Source: Chondrilla cf. caribensis (Eukaryota; Porifera; Demospongiae; Chondrillida; Chondrillidae). Taken from it: DNA of 64,000 bases. The stretch lies in NCBI GenBank assembly GCA_964020155.1, contig OZ026548.1:3411397-3475396 (forward strand), read 5' to 3'. Positions 10,945 to 23,900 of this stretch are shown in pieces; the first letter of the stretch is position 1; each line of letters starts with the position of its first letter. The notes under the pieces are model-generated. The model worked only from the letters and a program-made list of their open reading frames with translations. It made no database searches and was not told where the DNA came from. The position numbers and the translations under genes were made by a program.

Positions 10945-11575
10945 CTTGTATCCTTTCAAACTGCTGCTGTGTATCGATTTGTTCTATGGATTCCGCCAAA
11001 TGTGCCGATCTTTTTAGTTTTATAGATCAAATTACCGATTAGGATAATTTTCAACCAGAAGAGGAGTTAAAAGCCCACTGAGTTTTTGAAAGTTCTCGAG
11101 AACGAAATTCTCCCGGCACGTATATAGATACGAGGAACAGCCTCCACTTCCGCGCTGCCAAAAGGACGATAAGGAGAACATATCTCCTGTAAAATGACGC
11201 TTTCCGAACATCTTAGTTAAGCTAACGATTTTACAGAAACTCCTCTAAGACTTTAGTAAGACTACTGTACTTTCAATTGTTGTGACGCTGTAACTTGAAT
11301 AAATTGCTACGCTATGGTTATTTTCGGCAAACATATCTCCTGTAGAAGAACAACTAACGATTTAGAGAAACTTTACTAAGGCTACTGTTGGGACGCTGCC
11401 ATTATTGTCGGCGGGTGCGATGGTATAGTTAAGTGACAATAATCAATCGATCGATTGCTATGGTAATTAAGTGACATCAATCAATCGATCAGCAAGTGTG
11501 CACATATCAGAGGAAGTGTACACATATCACATGTGCACACTTTTGCCTTTGATACGCCTACGCAAAAGGATACAA
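10945..11575. mobile_element. Non-autonomous element, TTGTATCC family, copy 2 (inverted)
   Basis: Reverse-complement copy of 8443-9076, with the same ends. The internal frame is broken by stops. Block B has the uninterrupted sequence near 41325, so this and the neighbouring palindrome form one insertion of about 690 bases inside an intron of the CABIN1 copy. Confidence 0.8.
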
Positions 11576-14000
11576 ATTAGCACTATGTACTATGTAGCAC
11601 TATGTTCAAGATGTTAACATATGATGGAGACCCCTTGGTTTCACAATACCTGTTATTACCAAGACCTTCAACAAATTTTGGCACTTCTACTAGTTCATTC
11701 TCATGAATTCTCTTCATCGTTCTTTCTGCTGTTGGCCAAAATCCAAATACGTATCTCAACTTCATAGAAGTACATTCATTCACAGGGTCAACTCACCATG
11801 AGTGGTGTCATCAGAAACATCATCTCTGTACAGGAAGGAAACACATAGCTTGTACACGACATTAAGTATGTACATTTCATGTAATGGATATGTACATATG
11901 TGGTCCAAACATTATAGTAAGATTTATGCCAATTACTTGTACAGTAACTCCATAATGACAGTGTTTCCCCGAGAAAAAAAATAAAGGGGAGGAGGGGATC
12001 ACTATGAATGTTTTCATGTATAATTATCAATATTGCTTTAACACTTAACACAATAATATTATAAATCTTTATTCTAACAAAATTGTTGTCACAGAACAGA
12101 GAATAAAGGGGGGGGGAGTGCCCCCTTTGGGGGAAATCCTGATAATGACTTCGTTGGAGTACTGAAACGAGTACAACTTCAAAAAAAATGATAGTACATA
12201 CACTGTACATGTTACCTTATATGGAACATAAGAAATACCACTAAGGTAGTGAGTGTGTTAGTAGCATTATGATAGCAGGTGTCTGGTAGTCTATTGAAAA
12301 CCAGAAATAACTAGTCTGGAAATACATAAACCCAAGTCCCCACAAACTGTACACATAATATACAAAAGCAACTTCAACGTTTAACAGTATGTCAAAATAG
12401 TATATACTGTACATTACATGTATGTACATAGCTACATATAAGAAATAAACTACAGTTACATAGATCATGAGAGTGAAGCCATATAGAGGCAGAGCCAACA
12501 TAATAGTGTTACAAAAGGGCAGTATTTACTATGTATGTAACTATTGTGTTGTGTCGTCACAACAAAGAGGTGTTAAAAACAAACAGTGAGCAGTGTGTCT
12601 GGCCTGATGTACATCTGTGGGACTATAGGATATAATACACGAAATGTGTTGTGATGAAGGATGCATACATGTAGTACAAACACATACGTACTTCATATGT
12701 TTGTGATGGTTCATCAAACAAGGCAAATTTGTCCAATCTTCAATATGCAGACAAGATTTAGTCAGCACAGACACAAACGTGCAACATTGGTATGGACCTA
12801 CTTCATATGGGGAGGAATAAAATTCTTGATTTTTTCCCATACACTTGACAATTCAACAGATTTTCTTGTGGGTTTTACCTGCAATACATTAGACATGTGT
12901 ACAATGTACAGTGGGGAATGCAACAATTCCTCCCAAAGACCAGCCTACACTTACTCTTGAAGATCTTCGCTTTGGTATGTAGTCAACTGGAAAATCGGGG
13001 ATTCTTCGTTTCACTCCTACTTTCACATCCACTTCACTATCCTTTCCAGCCAAATCACTGGCTACAGGAATACACAGTTACATGTATAGATCAGAATGAA
13101 TGTATGCACACTATACAGAGATTAACAGAGGCCATTGGTTGGCTCAATGTTCTGAGCACTCACCACTTTCTTGTACGGAATCCATGTCACTTTCATCCAT
13201 TTCAACACACTCTGTTGAGCACAAACAACATGTTTAGACAGATACAATGCATTCGTACGTTATACAATTGTATCACCTTTCTCTAGATCAGTGTAATCAA
13301 ACATGGACTCCAAAGGAATGTGGGTATGTAGAGAGGACTGTAAGAACAGTATAAAAGACACTGATTGTACCATCTGTTTATGTACTGTGTGTACGTATGT
13401 ACCCATTGCATGGTCTTATGACCATACACTTTGCAGTAAAAAGGGAAGCAAACCTTATCAGCAATGCAGTGTCTGTACACCTGTTGTAGGTGTCTGCCAA
13501 CATCCAGCCAATGGGGTTGGGTGAGTTTGACATCAATTGATGGTGATTTGCTAGTTGGAATGGGCTCCACATGCTCTCTACTACGTAATAAGTGTACATC
13601 CTCCATAACCTGCACATGGAACACACGTTGGACATTATGAAATCCCAGCAGAATACAAGCTGGAAATTGTAATTACATACGTAGCTAAACATGGTACGTC
13701 ATGATTTAGTACATACAATACAATCTCAGTGTTGCTAAACAGTGTACACAAACATACAGTACCTTTATATAGTGCTTACATACAGTACCTTGTTATATGC
13801 ACTGGGTGTAGGTTGGCTTGAATACCTGAACAGACATACGTATGTAAAAGTAAATGGTTACAGATAACACACATGATATTATTCACAATACCCTTGTACA
13901 CTGTCAACATTTACCTGTCACTTATGAAGTGCAGTGACAGGTGATATGGGACTACTCCTACACCCTACACCACTAGGTGCAGTCACCTAACCTACAGTAC

Positions 14001-14016
14001 ACGCACGCACGCACGT

Positions 14017-14055
<39 letters not shown>
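14001..14055. repeat. (CA)n microsatellite
   Basis: GCAC-rich start followed by uninterrupted CA repeats. Block B has only a short CA stretch here (near 43660), so its length differs between paralogues. Confidence 0.9.
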
Positions 14056-14056
<1 letters not shown>

Positions 14057-16828
14057 CTTTTGATACAAATGAAGCTCTTGGTTCTCCCTACACACTCACT
14101 GCGACCAATATCACAGCCATTACATCACCTTATTGCAATCCACAGCATACTGTATACATGGGGCATACATACTGCATAGGGTATACCCATTGCATAAGGT
14201 ACACACTTACACTGTGCATACAGTACGTACTTCCAGAATTCACTCTGTCCATGACACAAGTATGGTCTTTCCTTCACAATCCACTGAATGTAACATATAC
14301 CTACACACAGTAGACAAAAAACATGATCATAGGTCAGCATACATATGTATATGGTGAAGGTACATCTACTGTATATGAATGTACATACGTACACATGTAT
14401 ATGTATACACATATGTATGCCTGTATATATGAATGCATGCACATATGTACTGTAAAAACTCATACTGTAAGTTTGTGCCCATACACATACAGTACATATG
14501 AATCAGATTATGTAACTGCAGTCTGACTTGTACCTTCTTCGAAGTCATCCTTTACCTCCAAGGCAACCAATAATAGCTTCAGACAAGCTACAGACAAAGG
14601 ACAGAACATGACAAACTACGTAGGGTCATATGTGTCATGATAGGTTGGTAGTTCAAAGGAAATATGCTTTGCTCGCTTGCAGTTACCAATACAACATACA
14701 CTCAAGTCTCTAACCATGCAGCACCCTTCCGTACAGCTATAATTAATGGTATTTCAGTGCACAAGGTAAGGACAAGGTTAAAATGTTTACATGTTAGTAT
14801 CTGAAAACTGTCAAAATTGAAATAGCAAAATAAATAAGACACTGAAATTAACATGGTCAGATGACAGGGAAATTAGCAATTTGATGTGATGTATTTTCTC
14901 AAACTGATTGCATAAGAAAAAGTAGCATAAAACATAAAGTAAAAATAGTACACAATTTTATGTGTGATTTCCCCCACAACACATGCTCATAACTGGGTAG
15001 TCCTCAATGCTGAACAGCAGCCTGCACAGAGTGCTCAAACTGGGCCAATGAGAGGGACTGAGGTGGACGTTCTAAATATAAGCAATAAGTCAAACATTTA
15101 ACAGTATTTCAATACCTCAACTACCACCTTGCACATGAGAACTGGGGAACACTGATACCTTGGAAGTACATTAGTACACCGATGTGGTATTGCTACAACT
15201 CCATCTTCACCAATACTGTAGTACATACTGTGCAAGGAGTGTCAAGGTGGCAGGAATAGCAGTGCATGTAATAAGCACCAAGGACCTTGGTCATATGTAC
15301 TTTAGCAATACAGAGCTGCATCAAGCTCTGGTTAAACCATAATTTGACTATTTGATGTATTTACTGTAAATATGAGTATAAGTGTATACTCAGTTCATAT
15401 GATGTACATAAAGCATAGCAATGTACTCTCCCTAACAAAAGCCTTACATTTTAAAAGGATTTAATATATAAGCACTTAATCCTTGCATTGCAGACACAGT
15501 TGAAATGAAGTTGTATCCAATGATAGGACATCAAATTACATGTACGTAAATACTAAACTTTAACAGTGTATCTGCATCATAACATTATATCCTTATAATT
15601 GTAACTATAATGAGCAGTTAATTACTTGAAAACAATGAGTCAGTTCAGAGACTTACTTGTTCCAGAGCCTGTCTAGCAACCATGAAGTCGCCCAACCTCA
15701 TAGCGGTGGAGGCCAAATGATGCAGTAGAGTCACATCAGTGTTGTCCAGCTGGCATGCTTGTAGGAAGTGGTTGAGAGCAGTCTTGTCATCGGATTCTTC
15801 CAAGGATATCAATCCGAGATTCTTCAAACAGGAATACTCCAATTAGAGCGACACTCTATCCAAAGGTATACCCTTGCTATTCTGTTGGAGAGGAAAAGCG
15901 GCTACTAGTGCATTGTACATATGACAACATTGAAAATAATTTAAAGGCCTAATGTTAAAAATTAGATATGGATTGAGTGGTTCGTGGAAAATTTGGAAGG
16001 AAACTTCATAGTCAATAAAGGATTATGTGTGGTGAGAAGGCTTGATTACAATATTCAGAAATTCAACTTGTGTAAAAGACCCAAAGAGTAGTAAAGTAAC
16101 GAGAATGATGATCTGTGTGTAGTGTAAATCCCAGTGTCCTACATGCACCCTGCCAATCATTAGCATTAACACATGTAAGAGCATATAAATGCATTGTCAG
16201 TAGCCCCAGGGTATACAGGACACCAACACAAGGTAACCACGGCACCCTCAACAAGGAAGGCACTCACCTCTGGATCCCTTACGTGCTTGGCTCTTGAATC
16301 AGTTATGAAAGGTGACTTCAAAAGTGCACCAAATGAATCTTTTGCTGAACCAAGGTTCCCTTCATTGAGGTGCTTTAGTCTGTCTAAATGCAGCTGAACA
16401 GCCCTGGCTTCCTGTATGGATGTACATGAGTTGCAAATACTAACATTACAAAAGCAATCGCTGGCAGTGGAAGATGATAACACAAGGACAGACTAGAGGC
16501 ATTTATTTTCTGCCACATAAAACAATGAGTGGTTACTCTTATATTCTATTCATAGGTGATATTGTGTGAAACAGTTTTATACGTGTGGTGTATATAGGGC
16601 CTCCCTTTCATTTTCGCCTCATCCCTACATAATAGAGTGCTAACCCACACTATGATAGTGATGGAGCTGTTTTTAAGGATTGTGTACTGTGTTTCTTTTT
16701 CTTGTCCCTCTGCTACTGATTCCACTGAGTACAGCAGTAGTGCATATACAGTACAGTTTGCTTAGTAAGTAACTTCACTCAGTCCTAGTTCATGTCACTA
16801 CGTCCACCAGTACTGACCGTAAGCCTTA

Positions 16829-16890
16829 CATCAAGCCTGTACTTCTTATCAGAAGCACGGTGCCTCTGATAAGAAGTACAGGCTTGATGT
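16829..16890. repeat. 62-bp hairpin in a CABIN1 intron, block A
   Basis: Arms ACATCAAGCCTGTACTTC and complement, with a short loop. Also present in block B at 46989-47050, so it predates the duplication. Confidence 0.75.
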
Positions 16891-17539
16891 ACCCTTTGAG
16901 GTACTTACCAAGTAAGTCAGACTGCACTGTATACAGAAGTATGAAAACAGCATATTAAACAATCAATGGAATGAATTTCGCTAATCATGTTCAATTACCT
17001 CAAAACGTTTCACCATACAAAACACTATTATGTTGTGAGGTAAAAGGATGGAGCTGATTTATTTCCAAGTCATTTGACAGTGGATAGATCTCACTATAAT
17101 CTGCCTTGCCTGGTTTGTGAGCAATAAGACTTGAGAAGAATAAGACTAACATTAAATAATTTTATCAAAAATAATATGGTACGTTCGAAATTAGGCGCCC
17201 TTTAATTTCAATACACACGTTTAGAAAATGTCTGTGTATTGCAATACCTATAGCTAATATTGGTTAAGTATTTGCCAAAATTACATCCTCATCCCAAAGC
17301 ACCCTTTCACCCTCCATTTATATCAATACGCGTATAACTCACTGATGTACAAGACACAAAATGAATATGTACAATCCTTTCTTTGATAAAATCGTGATCT
17401 TAGTGAACAGAAACCATACGCGACTACAGATTCGATCTAAACTCACTTCAGCCTCTTTCGTAACTCTCGGAATGGTTGATTTGACGAACGAATCGAGACT
17501 TTTCTGCTTGAAGTTCAGAGCTTGTATGTTCATGTTGGG

Positions 17540-18880
17540 GGATCCACCAGTGGAAGAGGCGTTTAATACAACAGCGATCGGTTCATAAACGCCAGTAGCT
17601 ATTATTGTTGCGCGCAACCAAGTTACAGTCAACCAAGTAATTCGAGTTGAAAAAAACTTCGTTGAGCTGCCATCCCCCGCACACACACACACACACACGC
17701 ACACACGCGTACATTGTTACTATGGTGTATATCATTGTACACTATTATAGAGTATTTGAAAATGTTAACGTTAGATGTTAATTATGGTGCATGCACGTGC
17801 AGATCACGTCTCTTGACCAGTACACTAGCTACGTATACGTAGCCTCCCATCAACTGGGGACTAGGTTGAGAGATATGTACATGTATGGATGGTCCAGTAC
17901 ATTTACGAACAATTCCAAATTGTGTAACCACATTTGTTCAATAATATTACGTCAAATCCATGACATTAATTAAAATTGATCCTTCACTAGCACACAGTGA
18001 AGGTAGAATAAAATGACATTATCACATAATACAACATATAATTCGAACAACAAGTGATAAAATGTACAATTAAAATTATACAGATAAATAACAAGGATAA
18101 AAACAATGATAAAATAAATAAATAAAACACATAAACACATTATTAGGAAAAATGTACACTAATTGAATTGTGACAGATGGCTCAGTCTCCTTGCAGTTGT
18201 CCTACTGAAGGCTGCAATACTTCCACACTAGACACAAACTGATATACGTACATTGCATCAGATGACCAGTAAGTGTGTGTAGTGTGTGTGTGCGTATACA
18301 ATACAATACATGTGTCAGTGTCCGTCTTGAGATGGATACAAGTACATCATCTTCTGATGAGTCATGACATGTTTGATGAGCATTACTTCAGTGCATTGTT
18401 CCATAAAATCCTTCAAAAATGTTTCATTGATCAGCTGATGTACAAAATAAGGGAACACATACGTGTTTAGGTAAGATGTACGCAATACATAGTGGATACA
18501 GTACACAACACACACATGGTACATACTATGTATAATAGCATATTCAGTACATAATATACTTGTATCCCAGTGTGAGGTGAGATCAAAGGCGCCGCTGTGT
18601 GTCTATATCCTGTAGACCCACAGTAGGGGCCTATCAGGCTCTATAGACACCTGATCACAGGCTTAATTCAATACTTCCTAAAACAGCGCATTAATTAATT
18701 AACACTTCAATATTGTTATGGCAACCCAACACAGAAAGGCAGAGCAAGGTACAGTACACATGTATACAGTACACCAGTCTAGATACAGTATGGAGAGTGT
18801 ATGGATGTGTGCACATGCATGCACTCGCACTACACCACTCCCTTACACACTGTACACACTAAAATGTACCTTTACACTCA
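17540..18880. other. Spacer between CABIN1 5' end and the ankyrin gene side, block A
   Basis: Holds a CA repeat at about 17679-17706, AT-rich sequence around 18030-18170, and a TTGTATCC-type MITE with inner palindrome at about 18561-18680. Position 17821-17822 is the TA at which block B carries a 6-kb fold-back element. No gene seen. Confidence 0.5.
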
Positions 18881-18881
18881 C

Positions 18882-18978
18882 TAGCATCCCACAGCATTCT
18901 GATAGCTGTCAGAATGGATTGACAGGGAAATAGTGAGCAGGATTATCAACATGGACACCAGAGAAACAGCATGGCCAC
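18882..18978 (-). CDS. Possible terminal exon with a membrane helix, block A
   Basis: AG at the left of the exon on the minus strand and a GTGAGTG donor at its end. One frame reads GGHAVSLVSMLIILLTISLS, a likely membrane-spanning helix, followed by a short tail and stop. The same 97-base exon with both borders is kept in block B (55589-55493). It lies between the minisatellite and the spacer, so it could be the last part of the ankyrin-death gene. Link to that gene is not proven. Confidence 0.3.
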
Positions 18979-19114
18979 CTAAAAGCAGTGGACTAAACAT
19001 AACCGTACACTCCATTTCCTACACAAAAGTCATCCACTCACCAACAACTAATCAGGATCTCCTTTGAGAAGTAGGTAGTGCACAGGAGGGTGCTTGGTCC
19101 AGCTAGATAAGGGT

Positions 19115-20244
19115 ATATGATGGGTAGATGAGAGGAGTGGCCCTGGCAGATGAGAGGAGTGGCCCTGGCAGATGAGAGGAGTGGCCCTGGCAGATGAGAG
19201 GAGTGGTCCTGGTAGTTGGGAAGAGTGGTCCTGGCAGATGAGAGGAGTGGTCCTGGCAGACGAGGGGAGTGGTCCATGGAGATGAAGGCAGTGGTCCTGT
19301 CAGATGTGAGGAGTGGTCCTGGTAGATGAAGGGAGTGGTCCTGGCAGATGGGAGGAGTGGTCCTGGTAGATGAGAGGAGTGGTCCTGGTAGATGGGAGGA
19401 GTGGTCCTGGCACATGAGAGGAGTGGTCCTGTCAGATGTGAGGAGTGGCCCTGGCAGATGAGAGGAGTGGTCCTGGTAGTTGGGAAGAGTGGTCCTGGCA
19501 GATGAGAGGAGTGGTCCTGGCAGACGAGGGGAGTGGTCCATGGAGATGAAGGCAGTGGTCCTGTCAGATGTGAGGAGTGGTCCTGGTAGATGAAGGGAGT
19601 GGTCCTGGCAGATGGGAGGAGTGGTCCTGGTAGATGAGAGGAGTGGTCCTGGTAGATGGGAGGAGTGGTCCTGGCACATGAGAGGAGTGGTCCTGTCAGA
19701 TGTGAGGAGTGGTCCTGGTAGATGGGAGGAGTGGTCCTGGCAGATGAGAGGAGTGGTACTGGTAGTTGGGAAGAATGGTCCTGGCGGATGAGAGGAGTGG
19801 TCCAAGCAGATGAGGGGAGTGGTCCTGTCAGATGTGAGGAGTGGTCCTGGTAGATGGGAGGAGTGGTCCTGGCAGATGAGAGGAGTGGTCCTGGTAGTTG
19901 GGAGGAGTGGTCCTGTCAGATGTGAGGAGTGGTCCTATCAGATGAGAGGAGTGGTCCCGGTAGATCAGAGGAGTGGTCTCTGTAGATGAGAGGAGTGGTC
20001 CTGGCAAATGAGAGGAGTGGTCCTGGCAGATGGGAGGAGTGGTCCTGTCAGATGTGAGGAGTGGTCCTATCAGATGAGAGGAGTGGTCCCGGTAGATCAG
20101 AGGAGTGGTCTCTGTAGATGAGAGGAGTGGTCCTGGTAGATGTGAGGAGTGGTCCTATAGGATGAGAGGAGTGGTCCCAGTAGATCAGAGGAGTAGACCT
20201 GTTAGATGAGAGGAGTGGTCCTGGCAGATAAGATGAGTGGTCCT
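19115..20244. repeat. 22-bp minisatellite, block A (about 50 units)
   Basis: Unit GATGAGAGGAGTGGTCCTGG plus CA, with frequent changes at positions 3-8 and in the last bases. Sub-blocks repeat at a higher order: the stretch near 19195-19430 recurs near 19465-19700. On the minus strand it gives open frames full of a 22-residue Pro/Ser/His repeat. Confidence 0.95.
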
Positions 20245-20399
20245 GGAAAGTTAGCAGGTGTGGTACTCCTAAAGGAGAAGGTTTACTTCTAACAGATGAA
20301 AAGGCTTGGTATGACAGATGAAAGTGTAATATGGCAGAGCAGTGGATGTACTCCTGGTAGGTTATTGGGTGTGGTCCTGACTTAGGGATCACAAACATT

Positions 20400-20520
20400 T
20401 TGTTGGACTTATATACCAGGTAAGATCTTCATCTGTATCTGGTGGGTTAGGTGGGTCCAGTGGTTGGATCAGTCGAGGTGGGTTGAGTAGTAACACCAAA
20501 TGGGGAATCCCCTTATTCTG
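20400..20520 (-). CDS. Possible Pro-rich exon, block A
   Basis: Follows an acceptor-like CCGGCAG near 20521. Reads NKGIPHLVLLLNPPRLIQPL and a Pro/Asp-rich continuation. In block B the frame continues further because of a one-base difference near 60389. Possibly an exon of the ankyrin-death gene. Confidence 0.3.
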
Positions 20521-20629
20521 CCGGAATAAGAGATAATAGTATAAATACCTCATATGTCTTGTGTGATCTAACATATAAGCCACAAAATAATACACAATAC
20601 ACAAGATGTACAATGAAATACAACATGCA

Positions 20630-20630
<1 letters not shown>

Positions 20631-20668
<38 letters not shown>
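20631..20668. repeat. (CA)n microsatellite
   Basis: Uninterrupted CA repeat; almost absent from the matching site in block B near 60600, where it reads ACGTGCACACGTAC. Confidence 0.9.
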
Positions 20669-20671
<3 letters not shown>

Positions 20672-20948
20672 GTGGGTGAAGATGGCAAGGGGCCACTCCA
20701 TGAATGAGGAAAGTGGTAAACTTCAAGTTTAGAGACAATTGTCGAACTGTATCACCAATATCACAGATGAGTACATGTAGTGAATATGGAAACAAATAGA
20801 TGTAGTGAGTTTGGGGATACATGTACAAATGAATAAATACATTTAAGCACACGATTCAAACATACATAAGTGTACTCTACAATGCATTGTACAGTACACT
20901 TATGAATCCAATAAGGATCTGACCACATTCAAACCCATGAACACTTAC

Positions 20949-23900
20949 TGGTCAGGAGGTCCAATTCCTCCTTCATAGCTCTCCCGAGCCCACTCATCTT
21001 AGGGTAGCCGGCTATGCTCCTCATCACCTCACACAGTTTACTGATACTGTCGGGATCAGCATGCTTCTGGAGGTGGAGGAGAAGCTTCTCGTTTCCTTTC
21101 CTCACACTACAGTGGTCAATATCATAAGCAACATCTTCAGAGATGACTTCCTTGATTTCCAGTCTTGACACAATAGCGTGTGAGTCAACATCGTGGAGGA
21201 ACCTTTCACTGAACTTGTTCATGAAAGCCTTAGAGTCAAATCCTCCACCTGCACACAAGAAGGGTACACTCATAACTTGTCCAAACACTCCACTATCCTC
21301 AATCTACCCGTTGAATGACTAACAATAACAGGACAAATTGGGATGTATACATACATGTAGCACAGACTATGAATACCGTATTCTCTCTAAAATTTCAATA
21401 TTCCAATTGCAAACTTTTAATTTTATTCTAGTCTCGACTAAAATTCCTGCCAATCTGTATTCATGCCTACAAGGCACCTGAACATGTTTCTATTTCCACT
21501 TTCTACCGAAAAATTAGGGAATATACGGTATGTGTTTCTATTCATTATGAGGATATGGTTTTCAGCTGTGATGATAGCTTTGAATTTGGACCGCCTCCAA
21601 TTCCAAACGTTCTCTCCATCTGTAAATATAGCGATTGCAAATCTATTGTGTTCGTTACCACTTCCTCGGTGGCAAGCAAATTCTCTACAATGTTCTGGTG
21701 TCTAAACAACTTTGCAGAAAGGACAATCTCAAATGCAGTACCCACCATCAGTAGGATAGTAGCCATTTTTAAGAAAGACGATTTCTCTAAAGATTCGTCA
21801 CATACTCTATTGATCTACAATCTAACCATTTTACATTTTTGACACCATCAGGAATCGAGATCAGTAGTACTCTATCCTAATCAAAAGATGAAATTTTCTG
21901 TGTAATGAAGGTGACAAATTTTAAGATAGAATACGGTAGTAGGCACTCACACACTGACACAAATATATGTATATTACATCCACACATTAACATGTACTCC
22001 ATGTAGATGGGTACATACAGGCACACACAATGCATGTATGCACAAGCGTGCTCACATGTACACACACGTGCATTTGCATGGACAGATATCCACCACCACC
22101 CACACACCTTGAAGGCTTCTTTTCACAGACGATGTGCTCTGCACTACATGTACAGTCGATGATGGTTCCAGTGGTGGGTGGGGTCTACACGCTACAGGAC
22201 ACAGAGTGTGCGATACAGCAACAGAAGAAACATGAAGATGTTTGGACTTCAGTGAGGACATCATGCTGGACTGGGTAACAAGGTAATACAAAAGGTGATA
22301 ATTCCCATTTCCAATCAAGTCATCTCCAGAAATATGTAACACTCATAGTCACACTTACGTACTTGTGAAGATGCTAGTTCTTCTACAATCTTGGCTGTGA
22401 TGTCATCAACAGTTTTCTTTGTCTCAAAGTGCCCTATGGCATCAAGTAGGGTCTTCCATGTCACCTGGCTGCCGTGTTTTAACCAGTGCTTCAACATGGA
22501 GTAGTAAGCATCGTCATCACTTGGAACTTCCTCACCAAGTCTGTCCAGTTCACCCTCATCTACCTCCAAGAGATTTCCCACTCTTTCCCATTTGTCTTTG
22601 TGTTGTAATTTGGACAGAACATGCTTGTCTATGAGTGAACGACTGGGTTTTACTCCCATGATCCTGATATCATCACTAATCTCTTCCCCTCCCACTAACT
22701 GGTAACCCACACTAGACAAGATTCTCAAAGTGGCTTCTTTACCTGCTTCACCGCAATCAATCAGCTCTTTCACAGCCAGGAAAGCACCTATGTACTTCTG
22801 TTCCATCTGTTTTGGTAGGTTGGCCCACAGACCAGGTCCACCACCTGCTCTCTCGATCATACTGGCAATGTCGTGAAAGTCAAACTGACGAGCTATGTCC
22901 AGTGGACTCAGACCATTAGGAAAGAGTTCGTTAACTGTATACTTTGTAGATGAGTGAGAGATTAGCTTGTCTATGAAGACTTTGTAGTCCTTGGCACCTC
23001 TCTTGATACTATTTCCCGCAGAGTAATTCATTAAGATCTTGCATATTATCAAAGAAATGTGCACCGGAGAGAGAGGACATTCATCTTGTAAATGAAGCTG
23101 TTGAAAGATATTAACTGTTTGATAAGGGAAGTATTGAGACAAAACATCTTTTGTCATCGACCATGTTTGATGGGCTGCTTCAGTGAACATACTCTCATCT
23201 CTGGAAAGTGTTGTTATCACCAGTGGATCACCTGTGAAGGAACCTAAAATCAAGAGCTTACAAGGATCAAGGAGATTCCTATTCTTGAGAGAGAGAATAG
23301 ATTCTCTGATGTTATCTCCAAGGTCATTACACCCACAGATCTTACAGAGTTCGTGCAATTTGTTAATCTGTCCACACATTACAGCTACTTCAAACATGGA
23401 AAGACCATAACGGTTTTGAGTAGTAACATTACAATGTTTGGAAATTAAAAATTTCACAATTTCCACATGGCCTTCTCCAGCTGCCCACATTAAAGGAGTC
23501 AGACCCATGGGATTACAGCAATCAAGAGGATTATTATCAGGTACACATGCCAATTGATTAGGTGAATCTACCTCTGATTCAGTGGCCATTGGGTGTTGTG
23601 GATTATATTGCTCACATATTGCATCTGATAATACTGTCACTACTTGTACAGAAGCACTAAAAACTGCCTGATGTAGAGGAGTTCCAAGAACACCTGCCAT
23701 TATGTCTGGATTAGCTCCCAACTTCAGCAATTCATGCACTGCTTCCAGTTTGCCTTCACCAGCTGCTGAGTGGAGGGGAGTGTTGCCATTAGCATCTCCT
23801 CTATTGACATCCAAACCACATTCTACCAACCAACCTACTAATTCAACATGACCACCTTGGGCAGCGGAATGAAGGACACTTCGACCACTACTATCCACCA

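Larger units (their letters stand above)
9925..17533 (-). pseudogene. CABIN1: CABIN1-like gene, block A copy, 3'-truncated and mutated
   Basis: Same exon series as the block B gene. Joined in phase: 17533-17447 (start ATG), 16411-16268, 15881-15657, 15071-14993, 14587-14534, 14300-14231, 13825-13789, 13609-13454, 13337-13277, 13211-13164, 13061-12955 and 12878-12802, with less certain exons near 11720-11640, 10850-10793, 10545-10470 and 10430-10283. The encoded TPR-like segments (LGDFMVARQALEQ, then SPSHWPSLSTLCRLLF) and the KRRSSR motif fit CABIN1/Hir3, a partner of the HIRA histone chaperone and calcineurin inhibitor. Three lesions are visible relative to copy B: an in-frame TAA at 15845-15843, the donor after 14993 is TT instead of GT, and a 7-base deletion near 12747 removes an acceptor. 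Homology to block B stops near 9524, before the downstream exons. Confidence 0.8.

Noticed and set aside
15000..15071. A gene ending in SLAQFEHSVQAAVQH followed by a stop
   Set aside because: The phase-0 reading of this exon, compatible with the exon before it, gives SPSHWPSLSTLCRLLF, which fits CABIN1; the other frame is a shadow.
20513..20852. Frames rich in Cys-Val repeats
   Set aside because: They are translations of the CA/TG microsatellite at 20631-20668; the same applies to frames over 14001-14055, 30779-30870 and 44595-44640.
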